NCBI RefSeq assembly: GCF_016859125.1
Contig: NZ_CP069338.1
Coordinates: forward strand, 11,659,501-11,723,500
Length of the DNA: 64,000 nucleotides
Direction of reading: 5' to 3'
Source: Archangium violaceum
GTDB taxonomy: Bacteria > Myxococcota > Myxococcia > Myxococcales > Myxococcaceae
The notes under the pieces are model-generated. The model saw only the letters and a program-made list of their open reading frames with translations, was not told the origin of the DNA and ran no database searches. Positions 1 through 8,367 of this stretch are shown here, piece by piece (the first letter of the stretch is position 1; every line of letters begins with the position of its first letter). Both the position numbers and the translations under genes were made by a program.

Positions 1-188
1 AGCTGGGCGGAGTCGAGCGCAAGGAGATGTACGACACCTTCAACATGGGCCTGGGGCTCATCGCGGTGGTGGCGAAGGCGGACGTGCCGGCGGCGTTGGC
101 GACGCTGAAGGCGCGCGGGGTGGAGGCGACGGAGGTGGGCCGCGTGGAGACGGGCGAGGGCGAGGCCACGGCGGTCATCGAGGCATGA
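1..188 (+). CDS. purM: Phosphoribosylformylglycinamidine cyclo-ligase, C-terminal end (partial)
   Basis: Only the last 61 codons are inside the window; the 5' end lies upstream. The reading frame starts at base 3 and carries the MYDTFNMGLGL segment typical of the PurM C-terminal half, followed by the usual tail ending in AVIEA. PurM makes aminoimidazole ribonucleotide in purine synthesis. Its stop codon overlaps the purN start as ATGA (185-188), so the two are probably translated together. The assignment rests on the short motif plus the neighbouring purN, both of which agree. Confidence 0.88.
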   Translation, partial: LGGVERKEMYDTFNMGLGLIAVVAKADVPAALATLKARGVEATEVGRVETGEGEATAVIEA

Positions 189-847
189 GCGGCCGGACGA
201 AGCTGGGCGTCCTGGTGTCGGGCAGCGGGAGCAACCTGCAGGCCCTGCTCGACGCATGCGCCCGGCCGGACTTCCCCGCCGAGGTGGCGGTGGTGGTGTC
301 CAACGTGGGAACGGCCTTCGCGCTGGAGCGGGCGAGGAAGGCGGGCGTCGCGGCGGTGGTGCTGGATCACAAGGCCTTCGGCGCGCGAGCGGACTTCGAG
401 AAGGCGCTGGTGGACACGCTGGTGTCCGCGGGCGTGGAGTGGGTGTGCCTGGCGGGCTTCATGCGGTTGCTGGGGGTGGACTTCCTGGGACGCTTCCCGG
501 GGAAGGTGCTGAACATCCACCCGTCGCTGCTGCCCGCCTTCCCGGGGCTGCATGCGCAGCGACAGGCACTGGAGCGCGGGGTGAAGCTGGCCGGGTGCAC
601 GGTGCACTTCGTGGATCCAGGCATGGACACGGGCCCCATCATCGCGCAGGCGGTGGTGCCGGTGCTTCCGGGTGACGACGAAGCGGCGCTGACGGCGCGC
701 ATCCTGAAGGAGGAGCACCGGCTGTACCCGCTGGTGGTGAAGCTGGTGGCCACGGGAGCGGTGCGGCTGGAGGGCGGGCGGGTGGTGACGGAGGCGGGAC
801 CCGCCATGGGCGAGCAGAGCCTGCGCAACCCGGGAGAGCCGGGATGA
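185..847 (+). CDS. purN: Phosphoribosylglycinamide formyltransferase 1 (GART)
   Basis: 220 residues, the normal PurN length. It transfers a formyl group from 10-formyl-THF to glycinamide ribonucleotide in cytosolic purine synthesis. The N-terminal VSGSGSNLQALL phosphate-binding loop (residues 11-22), the catalytic Asn110 and His112 in VLNIHPSLLPAFPG, and Asp148 in DPGMDTGPII are all present. The start is fixed by the ATGA overlap with purM. Its own stop overlaps the next start in the same way, giving a three-gene coupled run purM-purN-DUF523. Confidence 0.97.
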   Translation: MSGRTKLGVLVSGSGSNLQALLDACARPDFPAEVAVVVSNVGTAFALERARKAGVAAVVLDHKAFGARADFEKALVDTLVSAGVEWVCLAGFMRLLGVDFLGRFPGKVLNIHPSLLPAFPGLHAQRQALERGVKLAGCTVHFVDPGMDTGPIIAQAVVPVLPGDDEAALTARILKEEHRLYPLVVKLVATGAVRLEGGRVVTEAGPAMGEQSLRNPGEPG

Positions 848-1323
848 CGCGCGAGGAGCGGGTGGCGGCGCTGCACGAGGCAAGGGTGGTCCTGGTGAGC
901 GCGTGCCTGCTGGGAGAGGCGTGCCGCTACGACGGCAAGTCGAAGGGCTCGGACAAGGTGATGCGGGCGCTGGAGGGCAAGGAGGTGGTGCCCGTGTGTC
1001 CGGAGACGGGCGCGGGACTGGGCATTCCGAGACCCGCGGTGGAGCTGAAGGGCGGAGCGGGAGCGGAGGTGCTGGCGGGCCGGGCGAGGGCGGCGGAGGT
1101 GGAGTCGGGGACGGACCGGACGGAGGCCTTCCGCAGGGGCGCGGAGCTGGCGCTGGCGGCGGCGAGGCGCTTCGGGGTGACGGTGGCGCTGCTGAAGGAG
1201 CGCAGCCCTTCTTGTGGGACGCAGGGCACGCACGTCGACGGAGTGGTGGTGAAGGGACAGGGAGTCACGGCGGCGTTGTTGAGCCAGTCCGGACTCACGG
1301 TGTTGAGCGACGAGGATCTCTGA
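844..1323 (+). CDS. DUF523 family protein
   Basis: 159 residues, a typical single-domain DUF523 (YbbK-like) protein. Visible family features are the N-terminal SACLLGEACRYDGK stretch, the CPETGAGLGIPRP segment and the LLKERSPSCG motif; the spaced cysteines could bind a metal or cluster, but this is not established. The ATG overlaps the purN stop (ATGA, 844-847), so expression should follow purine synthesis. The biochemical role of the family is unknown. A palindromic repeat follows directly after the stop codon. Confidence 0.9.
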   Translation: MTREERVAALHEARVVLVSACLLGEACRYDGKSKGSDKVMRALEGKEVVPVCPETGAGLGIPRPAVELKGGAGAEVLAGRARAAEVESGTDRTEAFRRGAELALAAARRFGVTVALLKERSPSCGTQGTHVDGVVVKGQGVTAALLSQSGLTVLSDEDL

Positions 1324-1328
1324 GGAGT

Positions 1329-1362
1329 CCCCTCTCCCTCCGGGAGAGGGCTGGGGTGAGGG
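1329..1362. repeat. Dispersed palindromic intergenic repeat (REP-like)
   Basis: A 9-bp perfect stem, CCCTCTCCC (1330-1338) with GGGAGAGGG (1342-1350) around a TCC loop, is followed by CTGGGGTGAGGG. This string is familiar as a dispersed extragenic palindrome in many GC-rich proteobacterial genomes (from memory, not searched). It starts just past the DUF523 stop codon and could act as a transcript 3' end or stabiliser. No second copy was noticed in this window. Confidence 0.7.
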
Positions 1363-1429
1363 TATGCCCGCCTCCCTGGCCGCCTCTTGACGTGACGCCC
1401 GTCATCACCCAGGAACGAAGGGGGAATCC

Positions 1430-2191
1430 ATGGCCATCATCCTGGGACATACCGTCGAACCACCCGGCCCCTGCAGCTACCTGCCGGACCAGAGTTCCTC
1501 ACTGGAACAGCTGGTCATGCAGGACGTGACGGCCGAGGAGTACGAGCGGATGCTCGTGCGAGGGTGGCGCCGCTTCGGCCCGATGTACTTCCGGCCCGCC
1601 TGCCAGGCGTGCATGGCGTGCGTCTCCCTGCGCATCCCCACGGAGACCTTCCAACCCAACCGCAGCCAGCGCCGGGCACGCGCCGCGTGTGCCCACTTCC
1701 GCGTGGAGGTGGGCCCCCCCCGGGTGGACGAGCAGCGCCTGGCGCTCTACCAGGCCTGGCACTCCGAGCGGGAGCAGACGCGCGACTGGGAGGCCTCGCC
1801 GCTCGGCAGGCGCGAGTACTTCCTCCAGTTCGCCTTCCCCCACCCGGCCGCGCGCGAGGTGGCGTACTACGACGACACCGCCGAGGAGGGCCCCCGGCTG
1901 GTGGGCCTGGGCATCTGCGACGAGATGCCCCAGGCCTGGAGCGCGGTGTACTTCTTCTACGATCCCGAGTACGCGCGCTACTCGCCGGGCTCGGCCAACG
2001 TGGTGTTCCAGGTGGAGCTGGCACGGGCGCGGGGAATTCCCCACGTGTACCTCGGCTACCGCGTCCAGGACTGCGCGTCCCTGCGCTACAAGGGGACGTT
2101 CCGCCCCCACGAGCTGCTCGAGGGTCGTCCTGGCCCCGACGAGGTTCCGCGTTGGCGTCCCGAGGAGCCCTCCGGGGAGCCCCAACCCTAG
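1430..2191 (+). CDS. bpt: Aspartate/glutamate leucyltransferase (bacterial Ate1-like, Bpt)
   Basis: 253 residues. The N-terminus has the family Cys-Ser-Tyr-Leu-Pro motif and then the YFRPACQACMACVSLRI stretch, matching the conserved cysteines of the Ate1/Bpt N-terminal domain. The C-terminal half holds the GNAT-like fold motifs SAVYFFYDPEYARYSPGS and HVYLGYRVQDCASLRYKGTFRPHE. Bpt enzymes attach leucine to N-terminal Asp or Glu and feed proteins to ClpS/ClpAP through the bacterial N-degron route. The ATG at 1430 follows a purine-rich GAAGGGGGAA ribosome site. It stands as its own unit after the palindromic repeat. Confidence 0.93.
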   Translation: MAIILGHTVEPPGPCSYLPDQSSSLEQLVMQDVTAEEYERMLVRGWRRFGPMYFRPACQACMACVSLRIPTETFQPNRSQRRARAACAHFRVEVGPPRVDEQRLALYQAWHSEREQTRDWEASPLGRREYFLQFAFPHPAAREVAYYDDTAEEGPRLVGLGICDEMPQAWSAVYFFYDPEYARYSPGSANVVFQVELARARGIPHVYLGYRVQDCASLRYKGTFRPHELLEGRPGPDEVPRWRPEEPSGEPQP

Positions 2192-2201
2192 GGCCCTTAC
2201 C

Positions 2202-2222
2202 GGGCGGCCTTTTTGGGCGCCC
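2202..2222 (+). terminator. Hairpin downstream of bpt
   Basis: GGGCGGCC (2202-2209), a five-T loop, then GGGCGCCC (2215-2222) forms an 8-bp stem with one mismatch 10 bases after the bpt stop. There is no T-tract after the stem, so termination is inferred from position only. Confidence 0.45.
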
Positions 2223-2276
2223 TGGGCGGGAAAGCGCTGCCGGGCCCCAAGCAACGTGTGTAGTGTGCGCGGCGCA

Positions 2277-3797
2277 ATGCCGACACCCGCCACCAGATCC
2301 AAGCCGCTCCCCTCCGCCACGGCCCCGTCCAGGCACGTCTATGACGTGATCGTCCTGGGCAGCCAGCTGGGCGGAGCGCTCGCCGCGGCACTGCTCGCGA
2401 AGCGGGGATACAGCGTGCTCCTGGTGGAGCACGATGGGACCGGGCCGGGCTACGAGCACGACGGCTTCGTGCTGCCCTACGCGCCCTTCGTCGCCCCGGC
2501 CCTCAAGACGATGCCCGCGGTGGAGGAGGCCTTCACGGAGCTGAGCCTCACCACGCAGCTGCAGCGCAGCCAGCAGCCCCACGTGCCCGAGCTGCAGCTG
2601 GTGCTGCCTCGCCACCGGGTGGACCTGCACACCGACGCGACCCGTCGGCGCGCCGAGCTCGTCCGGGAGTTCGGCACCGAGGGCGAGCGCATCCTCGCGG
2701 ACATCTCCGCCTCGGCCACGCAGCACGAGCCCTCCGATGCCTTCTTCAAGGAAGGTCCGCCGCTGCCGCCGGACGGACTCATGGAGGGCTGGAACCTCAA
2801 GAAGCGCATGCGTCAGCACCCGGGGCTCGAGACGGAGCCGCGGCTGGCGGGAGAAGACGAGCCCTCGAAGCTGCTGCGCGGCCTGCTGCCTTTCGTCGTC
2901 CACCTGGATCAACCCACCTCGCCCCTGGCGCGCACGCGGCCCCTGTCGCAGGCGCTGCAGTCGCCCTGGCGCTACCCGGGCGGACGGGATGGCCTGCGCA
3001 AGCTGCTCTTCGAGCGGCTCGTGGAGCTGGGCGGAGACCTGCTCAGCCCCGAGAACACGGACACCTACGTGGTGGAGGAGCTGCACTTCGACGGAGGCCG
3101 CTTCTCCGGGGTGAAGCTGCTGCGCTCGGACACGCTCTACCGGGCCTCGTGCCTGGTGTCCGCCACGGACGCGGGAGCGCTGCGGCGGCTCATCACGGAT
3201 CGCAAGAAGCACCGGGCCCTGAGCGAGCACCTGGACCTGGCCACCATCAAGTCCTTCCTCTTCGCGGTGAACTGGGTGGTGCCCGAGGCGGTGCTGCCGC
3301 GTGGCATGGGGGAGCTGCTGCTCCTGGACACCGAGGACGCCGAGCTGGGCCCGCTGCTCGTCCAGCAGCACCCCGCCCGGACGGCCGAGGACAAGGACGC
3401 GCCCTCGCTCCGCGTCGTCTGCGCCGGAGGCTTCGTGCCCGCGAGCGTACGCGACCTGGGTGAGGGCTACCTCCAGTCGCTGGCCATGCGCATCGACGCG
3501 CACCTGGAAGCGCTGATGCCCTTCACGAAGAACAAGCGCCTGCTGCGCTCGGCCCCCTACCTGGACGCGGGCGCCGTGCGTGGCAGCCGGCTCATGCCGC
3601 ACCCGCACTACGTCTTCGACTCGGAAGCCGTGCTGGGGGTCACGGGGTTGAAGCAGCACACTCCCTCCAAGAACCTGCTGCTGGCCGGGCGGGAGGTCCT
3701 CCCCGGGCTGGGTCTCGAGGGAGAGTTCCTGGCTGGTGCGCGAGCCACGCGGCTGGTTCAGGAAATGCTGAAGAAGAAGGCCGTCCTCAAACGCTGA
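2277..3797 (+). CDS. FAD/NAD(P)-binding oxidoreductase, phytoene-desaturase-like
   Basis: 506 residues from the ATG at 2277; the open frame extends further upstream, but that part lies inside bpt. A dinucleotide-binding strand-turn-helix is seen near the N-terminus ([23 protein letters not shown]), with the glycine motif partly changed (G-S-Q-L-G-G) and an acidic VEHDG at the end of the second strand. The overall layout and the C-terminal [19 protein letters not shown], a typical FAD-closing motif, fit the amine-oxidase/phytoene-desaturase/NAD(P)-binding Rossmann superfamily. Substrate is unknown. It is a single gene ended by a hairpin that overlaps its stop codon. Confidence 0.75.
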   Translation: MPTPATRSKPLPSATAPSRHVYDVIVLGSQLGGALAAALLAKRGYSVLLVEHDGTGPGYEHDGFVLPYAPFVAPALKTMPAVEEAFTELSLTTQLQRSQQPHVPELQLVLPRHRVDLHTDATRRRAELVREFGTEGERILADISASATQHEPSDAFFKEGPPLPPDGLMEGWNLKKRMRQHPGLETEPRLAGEDEPSKLLRGLLPFVVHLDQPTSPLARTRPLSQALQSPWRYPGGRDGLRKLLFERLVELGGDLLSPENTDTYVVEELHFDGGRFSGVKLLRSDTLYRASCLVSATDAGALRRLITDRKKHRALSEHLDLATIKSFLFAVNWVVPEAVLPRGMGELLLLDTEDAELGPLLVQQHPARTAEDKDAPSLRVVCAGGFVPASVRDLGEGYLQSLAMRIDAHLEALMPFTKNKRLLRSAPYLDAGAVRGSRLMPHPHYVFDSEAVLGVTGLKQHTPSKNLLLAGREVLPGLGLEGEFLAGARATRLVQEMLKKKAVLKR

Positions 3798-3803
3798 GGA
3801 CGG
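3781..3803 (+). terminator. Hairpin overlapping the oxidoreductase stop codon
   Basis: A perfect 9-bp stem, CCGTCCTCA (3781-3789) with TGAGGACGG (3795-3803) and loop AACGC. The TGA stop is the first triplet of the right arm. A second short hairpin, ACTGG-ATTTT-CCAGT, follows within 20 bases. Both lie before rpmB. Confidence 0.6.
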
Positions 3804-3897
3804 ATCAGACTGGATTTTCCAGTGGTTTGTAGATAGGTTCCGCCGCTCTCTTAGGGCGGGCTCTCATTTCGTCCCTGATTTCAAGGAGTTGGCAGTC

Positions 3898-4089
3898 ATG
3901 GCCTGGAAGTGTGACATCTGCGGGAAGCGGCCGCTCGTGGGCAACAACGTCAGCCACGCGAACAACAAGACGAAGAAGCGGACGCTCCCGAATCTCCAGA
4001 AGATCCGGGCGTCCGTCGAGGGCCGCACGGAGCGCGTGTTGGCCTGCACCCGCTGCATCAAGGCGGGCAAGGTGACCAAGGCGGCCTGA
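3898..4089 (+). CDS. rpmB: 50S ribosomal protein bL28
   Basis: 63 residues beginning [10 protein letters not shown]. The start is set by AAGGAG at 3883-3888, nine bases before ATG 3898; an in-frame TTG at 3889 is part of the spacer and unlikely to be used. It has the zinc-type (C+) pattern with two cysteine pairs, CDIC near the N-terminus and CTRC near the C-terminus, and the [14 protein letters not shown] stretch typical of L28. A leader of about 95 bases with small hairpins separates it from the previous gene. murQ starts nine bases after its stop. Confidence 0.95.
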   Translation: MAWKCDICGKRPLVGNNVSHANNKTKKRTLPNLQKIRASVEGRTERVLACTRCIKAGKVTKAA

Positions 4090-4097
4090 GGACGCCC

Positions 4098-5012
4098 GTG
4101 CGCTCGCGGGTGGGAAGATCGCGCTCGAAGAGGATCGCACTCCCGCCCACCGAGCGTTCGCATCCTCGGGCGGACGACCTGGACCTCGCCTCTCCGGAGG
4201 AGGTCGTTCGCCTTCTGCATCAAGAAGATGAAGCAGCTGTCCGTGCGGTCCGTCCTGCGCTACGTGATGTAGCGAGCGTGGCTCGGTCCGTGGCGGACGC
4301 ATTGCGGGCGGGTGGCCGCCTGCTCTACGTGGGAGCGGGGACCAGCGGGCGCCTCGGGGTGCTCGATGCGAGCGAGTGCCCGCCCACGTTCGGAGCCTCC
4401 CCTTCCCAGGTGCAAGCGGTGATCGCCGGTGGCCGCCGGGCGATGACGCGCGCCGTGGAGGGCGCGGAGGATGACGCCGAGGCCGGTGGCGCCTCCATGA
4501 GCCGGCTGCGCGTGGGGCCCCGGGACGTCGTATGCGGCATCTCCGCGAGCGCGCGGACTCCCTTCGTCCTGGGCGCGATGGACGAGGCGAAGCGGCGGGG
4601 AGCGCGCACGGTGCTGGTGTGCTGCAACCCACCGGGCCCGCGCGTGAAGGTGGATCACGTGCTGCTGGCCGAGACGGGGCCGGAGCTGGTGGCGGGCAGC
4701 ACGCGGCTGAAGGCGGGCACGGCGACGAAGCTGATCCTCAACGCGCTCACCACGACGGCCTTCGTGCTCCTGGGCAAGGTGTACCGGGGGCGGATGGTGG
4801 ACGTGCGGCCCACGAACGAGAAGCTGCGGGAGCGAGCCGCGCGGATGGTGGCGGAGCTGACGGACCTGCCCCCCGCGGCGGCGAAACGGCTGCTGGAGCA
4901 GGCCGGCAACGAGGTGAAGGTGGCGCTGGCCATGCACTTCACGGGACTCCCCGCGAAGGAGGCCAGGCGCCGCCTGAAACACGCCCCGCTGAGAACCCTG
5001 GCGGATTCCTGA
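4098..5012 (+). CDS. murQ: N-acetylmuramic acid 6-phosphate etherase
   Basis: 304 residues, close to the usual 300. MurQ cleaves the lactyl ether of MurNAc-6-phosphate to give GlcNAc-6-phosphate and D-lactate in peptidoglycan recycling. The SIS-domain signature GAGTSGRLGVLDASECPPTFG carries the conserved Glu of the SECPPTFG motif, and EGAEDD holds the second conserved acidic site. The GTG at 4098 is the first start after rpmB; a slightly later start near the LPPTERSHPR segment would also fit family N-termini. With anmK at 14.1 kb it gives both anhydro-MurNAc recycling steps in the window. Confidence 0.93.
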   Translation: MRSRVGRSRSKRIALPPTERSHPRADDLDLASPEEVVRLLHQEDEAAVRAVRPALRDVASVARSVADALRAGGRLLYVGAGTSGRLGVLDASECPPTFGASPSQVQAVIAGGRRAMTRAVEGAEDDAEAGGASMSRLRVGPRDVVCGISASARTPFVLGAMDEAKRRGARTVLVCCNPPGPRVKVDHVLLAETGPELVAGSTRLKAGTATKLILNALTTTAFVLLGKVYRGRMVDVRPTNEKLRERAARMVAELTDLPPAAAKRLLEQAGNEVKVALAMHFTGLPAKEARRRLKHAPLRTLADS

Positions 5013-5024
5013 CGAATTGCCCGC

Positions 5025-5966
5025 TCAAGGCTCGCGCGGAAGCTGGCGCACCTGGAATCCCTTGCGGGTCAGGAGGTCGAGGATGCCGCGCTCCCCCACC
5101 AGGTGGCCGGCACCCACCACGACGAAGTGTGTCTCCGGCTTGTCGAGCATCGCCGCCATCTTGTCCGCCATCTCCTGGTTGCGCTTGAAGAAGAGAGCCT
5201 CGTAGAAGGGGCCGTAGACGGGGTCGTCCTTGTTCTCGAAGAGCACCTTGGCCAGGGCGTCGGGGTTACCGCCCTCCCACGCGGTGGCCACCTGGGCCAT
5301 GCTGACCGACGTCAGCGCCGAGTTCTCGAGCTGATCCCTCAACATCAGATCCTGCAGCTCGTCGGAGAAGCCAGCGAGCATGCGCATCTGGCTGTCGAGC
5401 GTCTCCAGCTCCACGAGGGTCTTGCTGCCTCGCGCCCTGGCCAACAGCAGCCGGTCGATGCCACCCGCCTCCGAATAGCCGGCCTTCTGCATCTCCAACA
5501 CGGAGAGCGTGATGGACAGCAGCCACGGCCGCATGCGCTCGACGGCCGCCGCGGGGAGCCCCACCCGCTGGAGCGCCTCGGGCAGCAGCGCTCGCGTCTC
5601 GGGACGCAGGTGCGCGCTCAGGCTGTCGGGCGGAGAGAGGATGCCCAGACTCATCACCAACCGCTGCGACTCGCGCGGAGACGCCTGGTCCGGATCCAGC
5701 TCCACCACCAGGGCCTGCGAGCGCTCGAGCGCGGCCTCCAGGGACGGCGGGAAGACGAACTGGCCGGGTCTGCCCAGATGCACCGAGCCGGTGAGATAGA
5801 GCGGCTTGTCCGGCGCACCCGGGCGCGTCACCTCCCAGAGGAAGGCAAGCGGCCGCGCGACGGCGGCGGGCTGTGGCGCGGAGACGGGAACGTCCCTCGC
5901 CGGGGTGGTGGCACAGGCGGTGCCGAAAACAGCGAGGAGGGCCAATAACAGTCGGGTCGGGCGCAT
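5025..5966 (-). CDS. TraB/GumN family lipoprotein
   Basis: 313 residues from the ATG at 5966, chosen because it gives a clean lipoprotein signal (MRPTRLLLALLAVFGTAC, Cys18). The body carries the TraB/GumN hallmarks: an early YLTGSVHLG segment and a C-terminal HFVVVGAGHLVGERG motif with the conserved Gly-His. Members have a Tiki/EreA-like fold and some are metal-dependent proteases; the substrate here is unknown. The predicted site is the periplasmic face of a membrane. It is convergent with murQ (12-bp gap) and divergent from the next lipoprotein. Confidence 0.85.
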   Translation of the reverse strand: MRPTRLLLALLAVFGTACATTPARDVPVSAPQPAAVARPLAFLWEVTRPGAPDKPLYLTGSVHLGRPGQFVFPPSLEAALERSQALVVELDPDQASPRESQRLVMSLGILSPPDSLSAHLRPETRALLPEALQRVGLPAAAVERMRPWLLSITLSVLEMQKAGYSEAGGIDRLLLARARGSKTLVELETLDSQMRMLAGFSDELQDLMLRDQLENSALTSVSMAQVATAWEGGNPDALAKVLFENKDDPVYGPFYEALFFKRNQEMADKMAAMLDKPETHFVVVGAGHLVGERGILDLLTRKGFQVRQLPREP

Positions 5967-6099
5967 GGTGTGTCCGTTGGGACGCGACAGTGAACGAGGG
6001 CCTGACGGCATACAAGTACGCCGGGCCGGATTCATCCGCGGAGCCGCTCGGCCTATGATCTCCCCGTCGTCCCCGGGGAGACCCGGCCGGGAGGGGCCC

Positions 6100-7251
6100 A
6101 TGGCTCGAGACATGCTGTCGAAACACCTGCGTCCGCACGCACTCATCACCCTCGTCGCGGTGATGACGAGCGGATGCCTCGGCCACTTCTACGAAATTCC
6201 GCGGACGGAGCTGGAGCGCCTCGCGCGGACCCCACCCGAGGAGCGCGGACAGGGTGTGTATGCCGTGCAGAGGTTCTCAACGGCGGAGGAGCCGACACCT
6301 GCGCCTCCCTGGGCACCCGTCACGGGTGAGCCGCCACCGGGCTACTACCTGAGCCTGCACGGCCACTGGATGCCTTCCTTCTACGTCGATTACGGCGAGC
6401 CCTACTACGCGCCGCCCACCTACCGGGCCCCCGCCGTCCACGACGCCACGCCCGTCTCCGGTGCCCCATCCGGCGGCTCGGTAACCTCCGTGGGCTCTTC
6501 CGCGGGCTCTTCCCTCGACGCCATCAAGGCCGCCGACAGACTGCTGGTGGTGGCAGTAGTCGTCGGGGTCGCGGTAGGCGTCGGGCTGGCCGCCACCGAG
6601 GGCCTCCGCTACGAGGGCACGGTCGCCGTGCACCCGCATCACCCGTTGCACCTCTGGCACGGCGATGGCTCGCAGAGCATCGTCGCGCTCGACGAGCTCT
6701 CCCCCGAGCATCTGCAAGGCATCGACAGCGCCACGGTGTCGGGCCGCGAAGGCGCCGGAATGTGGCTGCGGGGTGCCGCGCCCATCAACCGCGCGGGCTT
6801 CTCGTACCAGTTCGGTGCCGGCGAGGACACCTTCACCCTGCCCGGCCGCCAGAGCCTGCGGAGCCTCGGCTTCCGCTTCGCGCTCGGCTACTACCCCTCG
6901 AGGAAGTTCGGCATCCTCGCCGACTCACGTCTGCAGTTCGACGATGACGCGCTCAACGGCTTCTACAACGTGCGCCTGGGCCTGGAGGCCCAGTGGTATC
7001 CCATCTCCTTGTGGCGCCTGCACCTGGGCCCCTTCGTCGGCGGCGGGCAGTCGTGGTCCGCCTCGGCCGGGGCGACGCTACCCACCACCCAGGGCCAGCG
7101 GCCCTACGTCTCCTTCGGAGGGCTCGCGGAGCTCGAGCTCTCCACGCGCCTGGGGCTGACCTTCCGCTGGACCCAGGACTGGCTGCCCACCGCCAGCGCG
7201 GACACCCGCGACTTCATCAGCTCATGGTCGGTGGGGTTCGCCGTCTACTGA
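6100..7251 (+). CDS. Lipoprotein with glycine-zipper segment and outer-membrane-barrel-like C-terminal half
   Basis: 383 residues, start ATG 6100. The signal ends in VAVMTSGC, giving a lipobox with Cys near residue 27. The middle is Pro/Tyr-rich, then a hydrophobic Gly/Val segment (VVAVVVGVAVGVGLAA) resembles a glycine zipper. The last ~170 residues alternate aromatic and polar residues in short strands (FRFALGYYPSRKFG, VRLGLEAQWYPIS) and end in a terminal aromatic (GFAVY), as in outer-membrane beta-barrels. No family recognised. It is divergent from the TraB gene with a 133-bp shared upstream region, and convergent with the LysM gene (11-bp gap). Confidence 0.7.
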   Translation: MARDMLSKHLRPHALITLVAVMTSGCLGHFYEIPRTELERLARTPPEERGQGVYAVQRFSTAEEPTPAPPWAPVTGEPPPGYYLSLHGHWMPSFYVDYGEPYYAPPTYRAPAVHDATPVSGAPSGGSVTSVGSSAGSSLDAIKAADRLLVVAVVVGVAVGVGLAATEGLRYEGTVAVHPHHPLHLWHGDGSQSIVALDELSPEHLQGIDSATVSGREGAGMWLRGAAPINRAGFSYQFGAGEDTFTLPGRQSLRSLGFRFALGYYPSRKFGILADSRLQFDDDALNGFYNVRLGLEAQWYPISLWRLHLGPFVGGGQSWSASAGATLPTTQGQRPYVSFGGLAELELSTRLGLTFRWTQDWLPTASADTRDFISSWSVGFAVY

Positions 7252-7262
7252 CGCGACCCGCC

Positions 7263-8267
7263 TCAGGCCGAGAACAGGTAGAGCCGCGGCTCTGGCAGCT
7301 TCTTCACCCGCCAGATGTGACGCTGCTCCAGCGGCACCCAGTCCATCTCCAACGGACGGGGGATGTAGATGAGTCCGGGATCGTCCTCGCTGGAGAGCAC
7401 GAACCTGCCGCTGTCGTCCTTGAGCGTGCAGCCCACGTCGATGAGCAGGTGGCTCTGGATCTTCTCGGGGTCTGTCGTGCCCCAGTTGAACCGAGCGATC
7501 GCATCCACCGTCATCTCGTACGCCTCGGCGATGCTCTCCAACGTCTCGCCATCGGCGACCTTGTGCGAGACGAGGCGCGCGAGGAAGCGTCCCGAAACAC
7601 CCTTCTTGCGCCGGCGGCGGGTCTTCCCCACCGGCTGCATGGCCGGGAGGATGCCGGCCTTCACGAACGCCAGCGTCTCCTTCAGGGTCGCCCCTTCGAT
7701 GGACGCAGCCACCTTGACGCGCCCCTGGGGGAGATTCGAGACCTCGATATGGCCCTCCTCGTCGGTCTTGACCTTCTGCGCCGAACCATCCGGGAGCGTG
7801 AGGCGGAGCTCGAGATCCGCGATCGGATCCTCGGTGACGTCGTCGACGACCTGCAGCATCAGCCGCAGCTTCTCCTCCTCGGGCGCGGGAGCTGGCGAGG
7901 CTGGCTTCTTGTCGAGCGGAGGCACCACCCCGGACACCATCTTCAGGGGGGCTCGCGCCAGCCGGAACTGCCCGCGGGAGATCAACGTCGCAACCTGCCG
8001 CACCACCTCATCCTGGGTGACGGGCTCGAACGACCCCCCGAGGGAGTGGGTGTGGACCAGTTCGCGCAACGTCCGCAGGTTGAAGTAGTCCTGCGCGAAA
8101 TCACGCAGCCGGCGCTCGGCCCGCCACGTGTCCCCGAGCGCCACGAGCTGGTGCCCGGAAGGGACAGGCTCGTGGAACTCGAGCAGGAAGTACTCGTGAT
8201 CTCCATCGAGCAACCGATGATGATTGGAGCGGAAGGCCACTCCCCCGTTTCGAGCTTCGCTGGCCAT
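7263..8267 (-). CDS. LysM-domain protein with carboxypeptidase-regulatory-like domain
   Basis: About 334 residues if it starts at ATG 8267; ATGs at 8279 and 8327 are possible and no start has a strong ribosome site. Order: N-terminal segment with no signal peptide (DGDHEYFLLEFHEP), a beta-sandwich resembling a carboxypeptidase regulatory repeat (ADLELRLTLPDGSAQKVKTD, residues ~150-200), a basic KTRRRRKK linker, and a LysM motif (HKVADGETLESIAEAYEMT, about residues 225-275). LysM suggests wall or carbohydrate binding. Such signal-less LysM proteins occur beside contractile-tail genes, but none are here. Function unknown. Confidence 0.75.
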   Translation of the reverse strand: MASEARNGGVAFRSNHHRLLDGDHEYFLLEFHEPVPSGHQLVALGDTWRAERRLRDFAQDYFNLRTLRELVHTHSLGGSFEPVTQDEVVRQVATLISRGQFRLARAPLKMVSGVVPPLDKKPASPAPAPEEEKLRLMLQVVDDVTEDPIADLELRLTLPDGSAQKVKTDEEGHIEVSNLPQGRVKVAASIEGATLKETLAFVKAGILPAMQPVGKTRRRRKKGVSGRFLARLVSHKVADGETLESIAEAYEMTVDAIARFNWGTTDPEKIQSHLLIDVGCTLKDDSGRFVLSSEDDPGLIYIPRPLEMDWVPLEQRHIWRVKKLPEPRLYLFSA

Positions 8268-8367
8268 GGGCGGAAGCATAACACAGGGAGGGAACCAGGC
8301 AGGATAGAGGCCAGGACGGGGACTCACGCGCCCTGCCCTGGCCTCTTCTCGTGGCGCGGGCGCTACG

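Noticed and set aside
1515-3659. A 714-codon open frame on the minus strand
   Set aside because: It is antisense to bpt and the FAD oxidoreductase, both with clear family motifs.
3889-3891. TTG as the rpmB start
   Set aside because: It overlaps the AAGGAG spacer, and the family N-terminus is MAWKC at 3898.
7263-8267. Type VI secretion component
   Set aside because: A LysM protein alone is not enough; no VgrG, PAAR, TssB/C or sheath genes are in the window.
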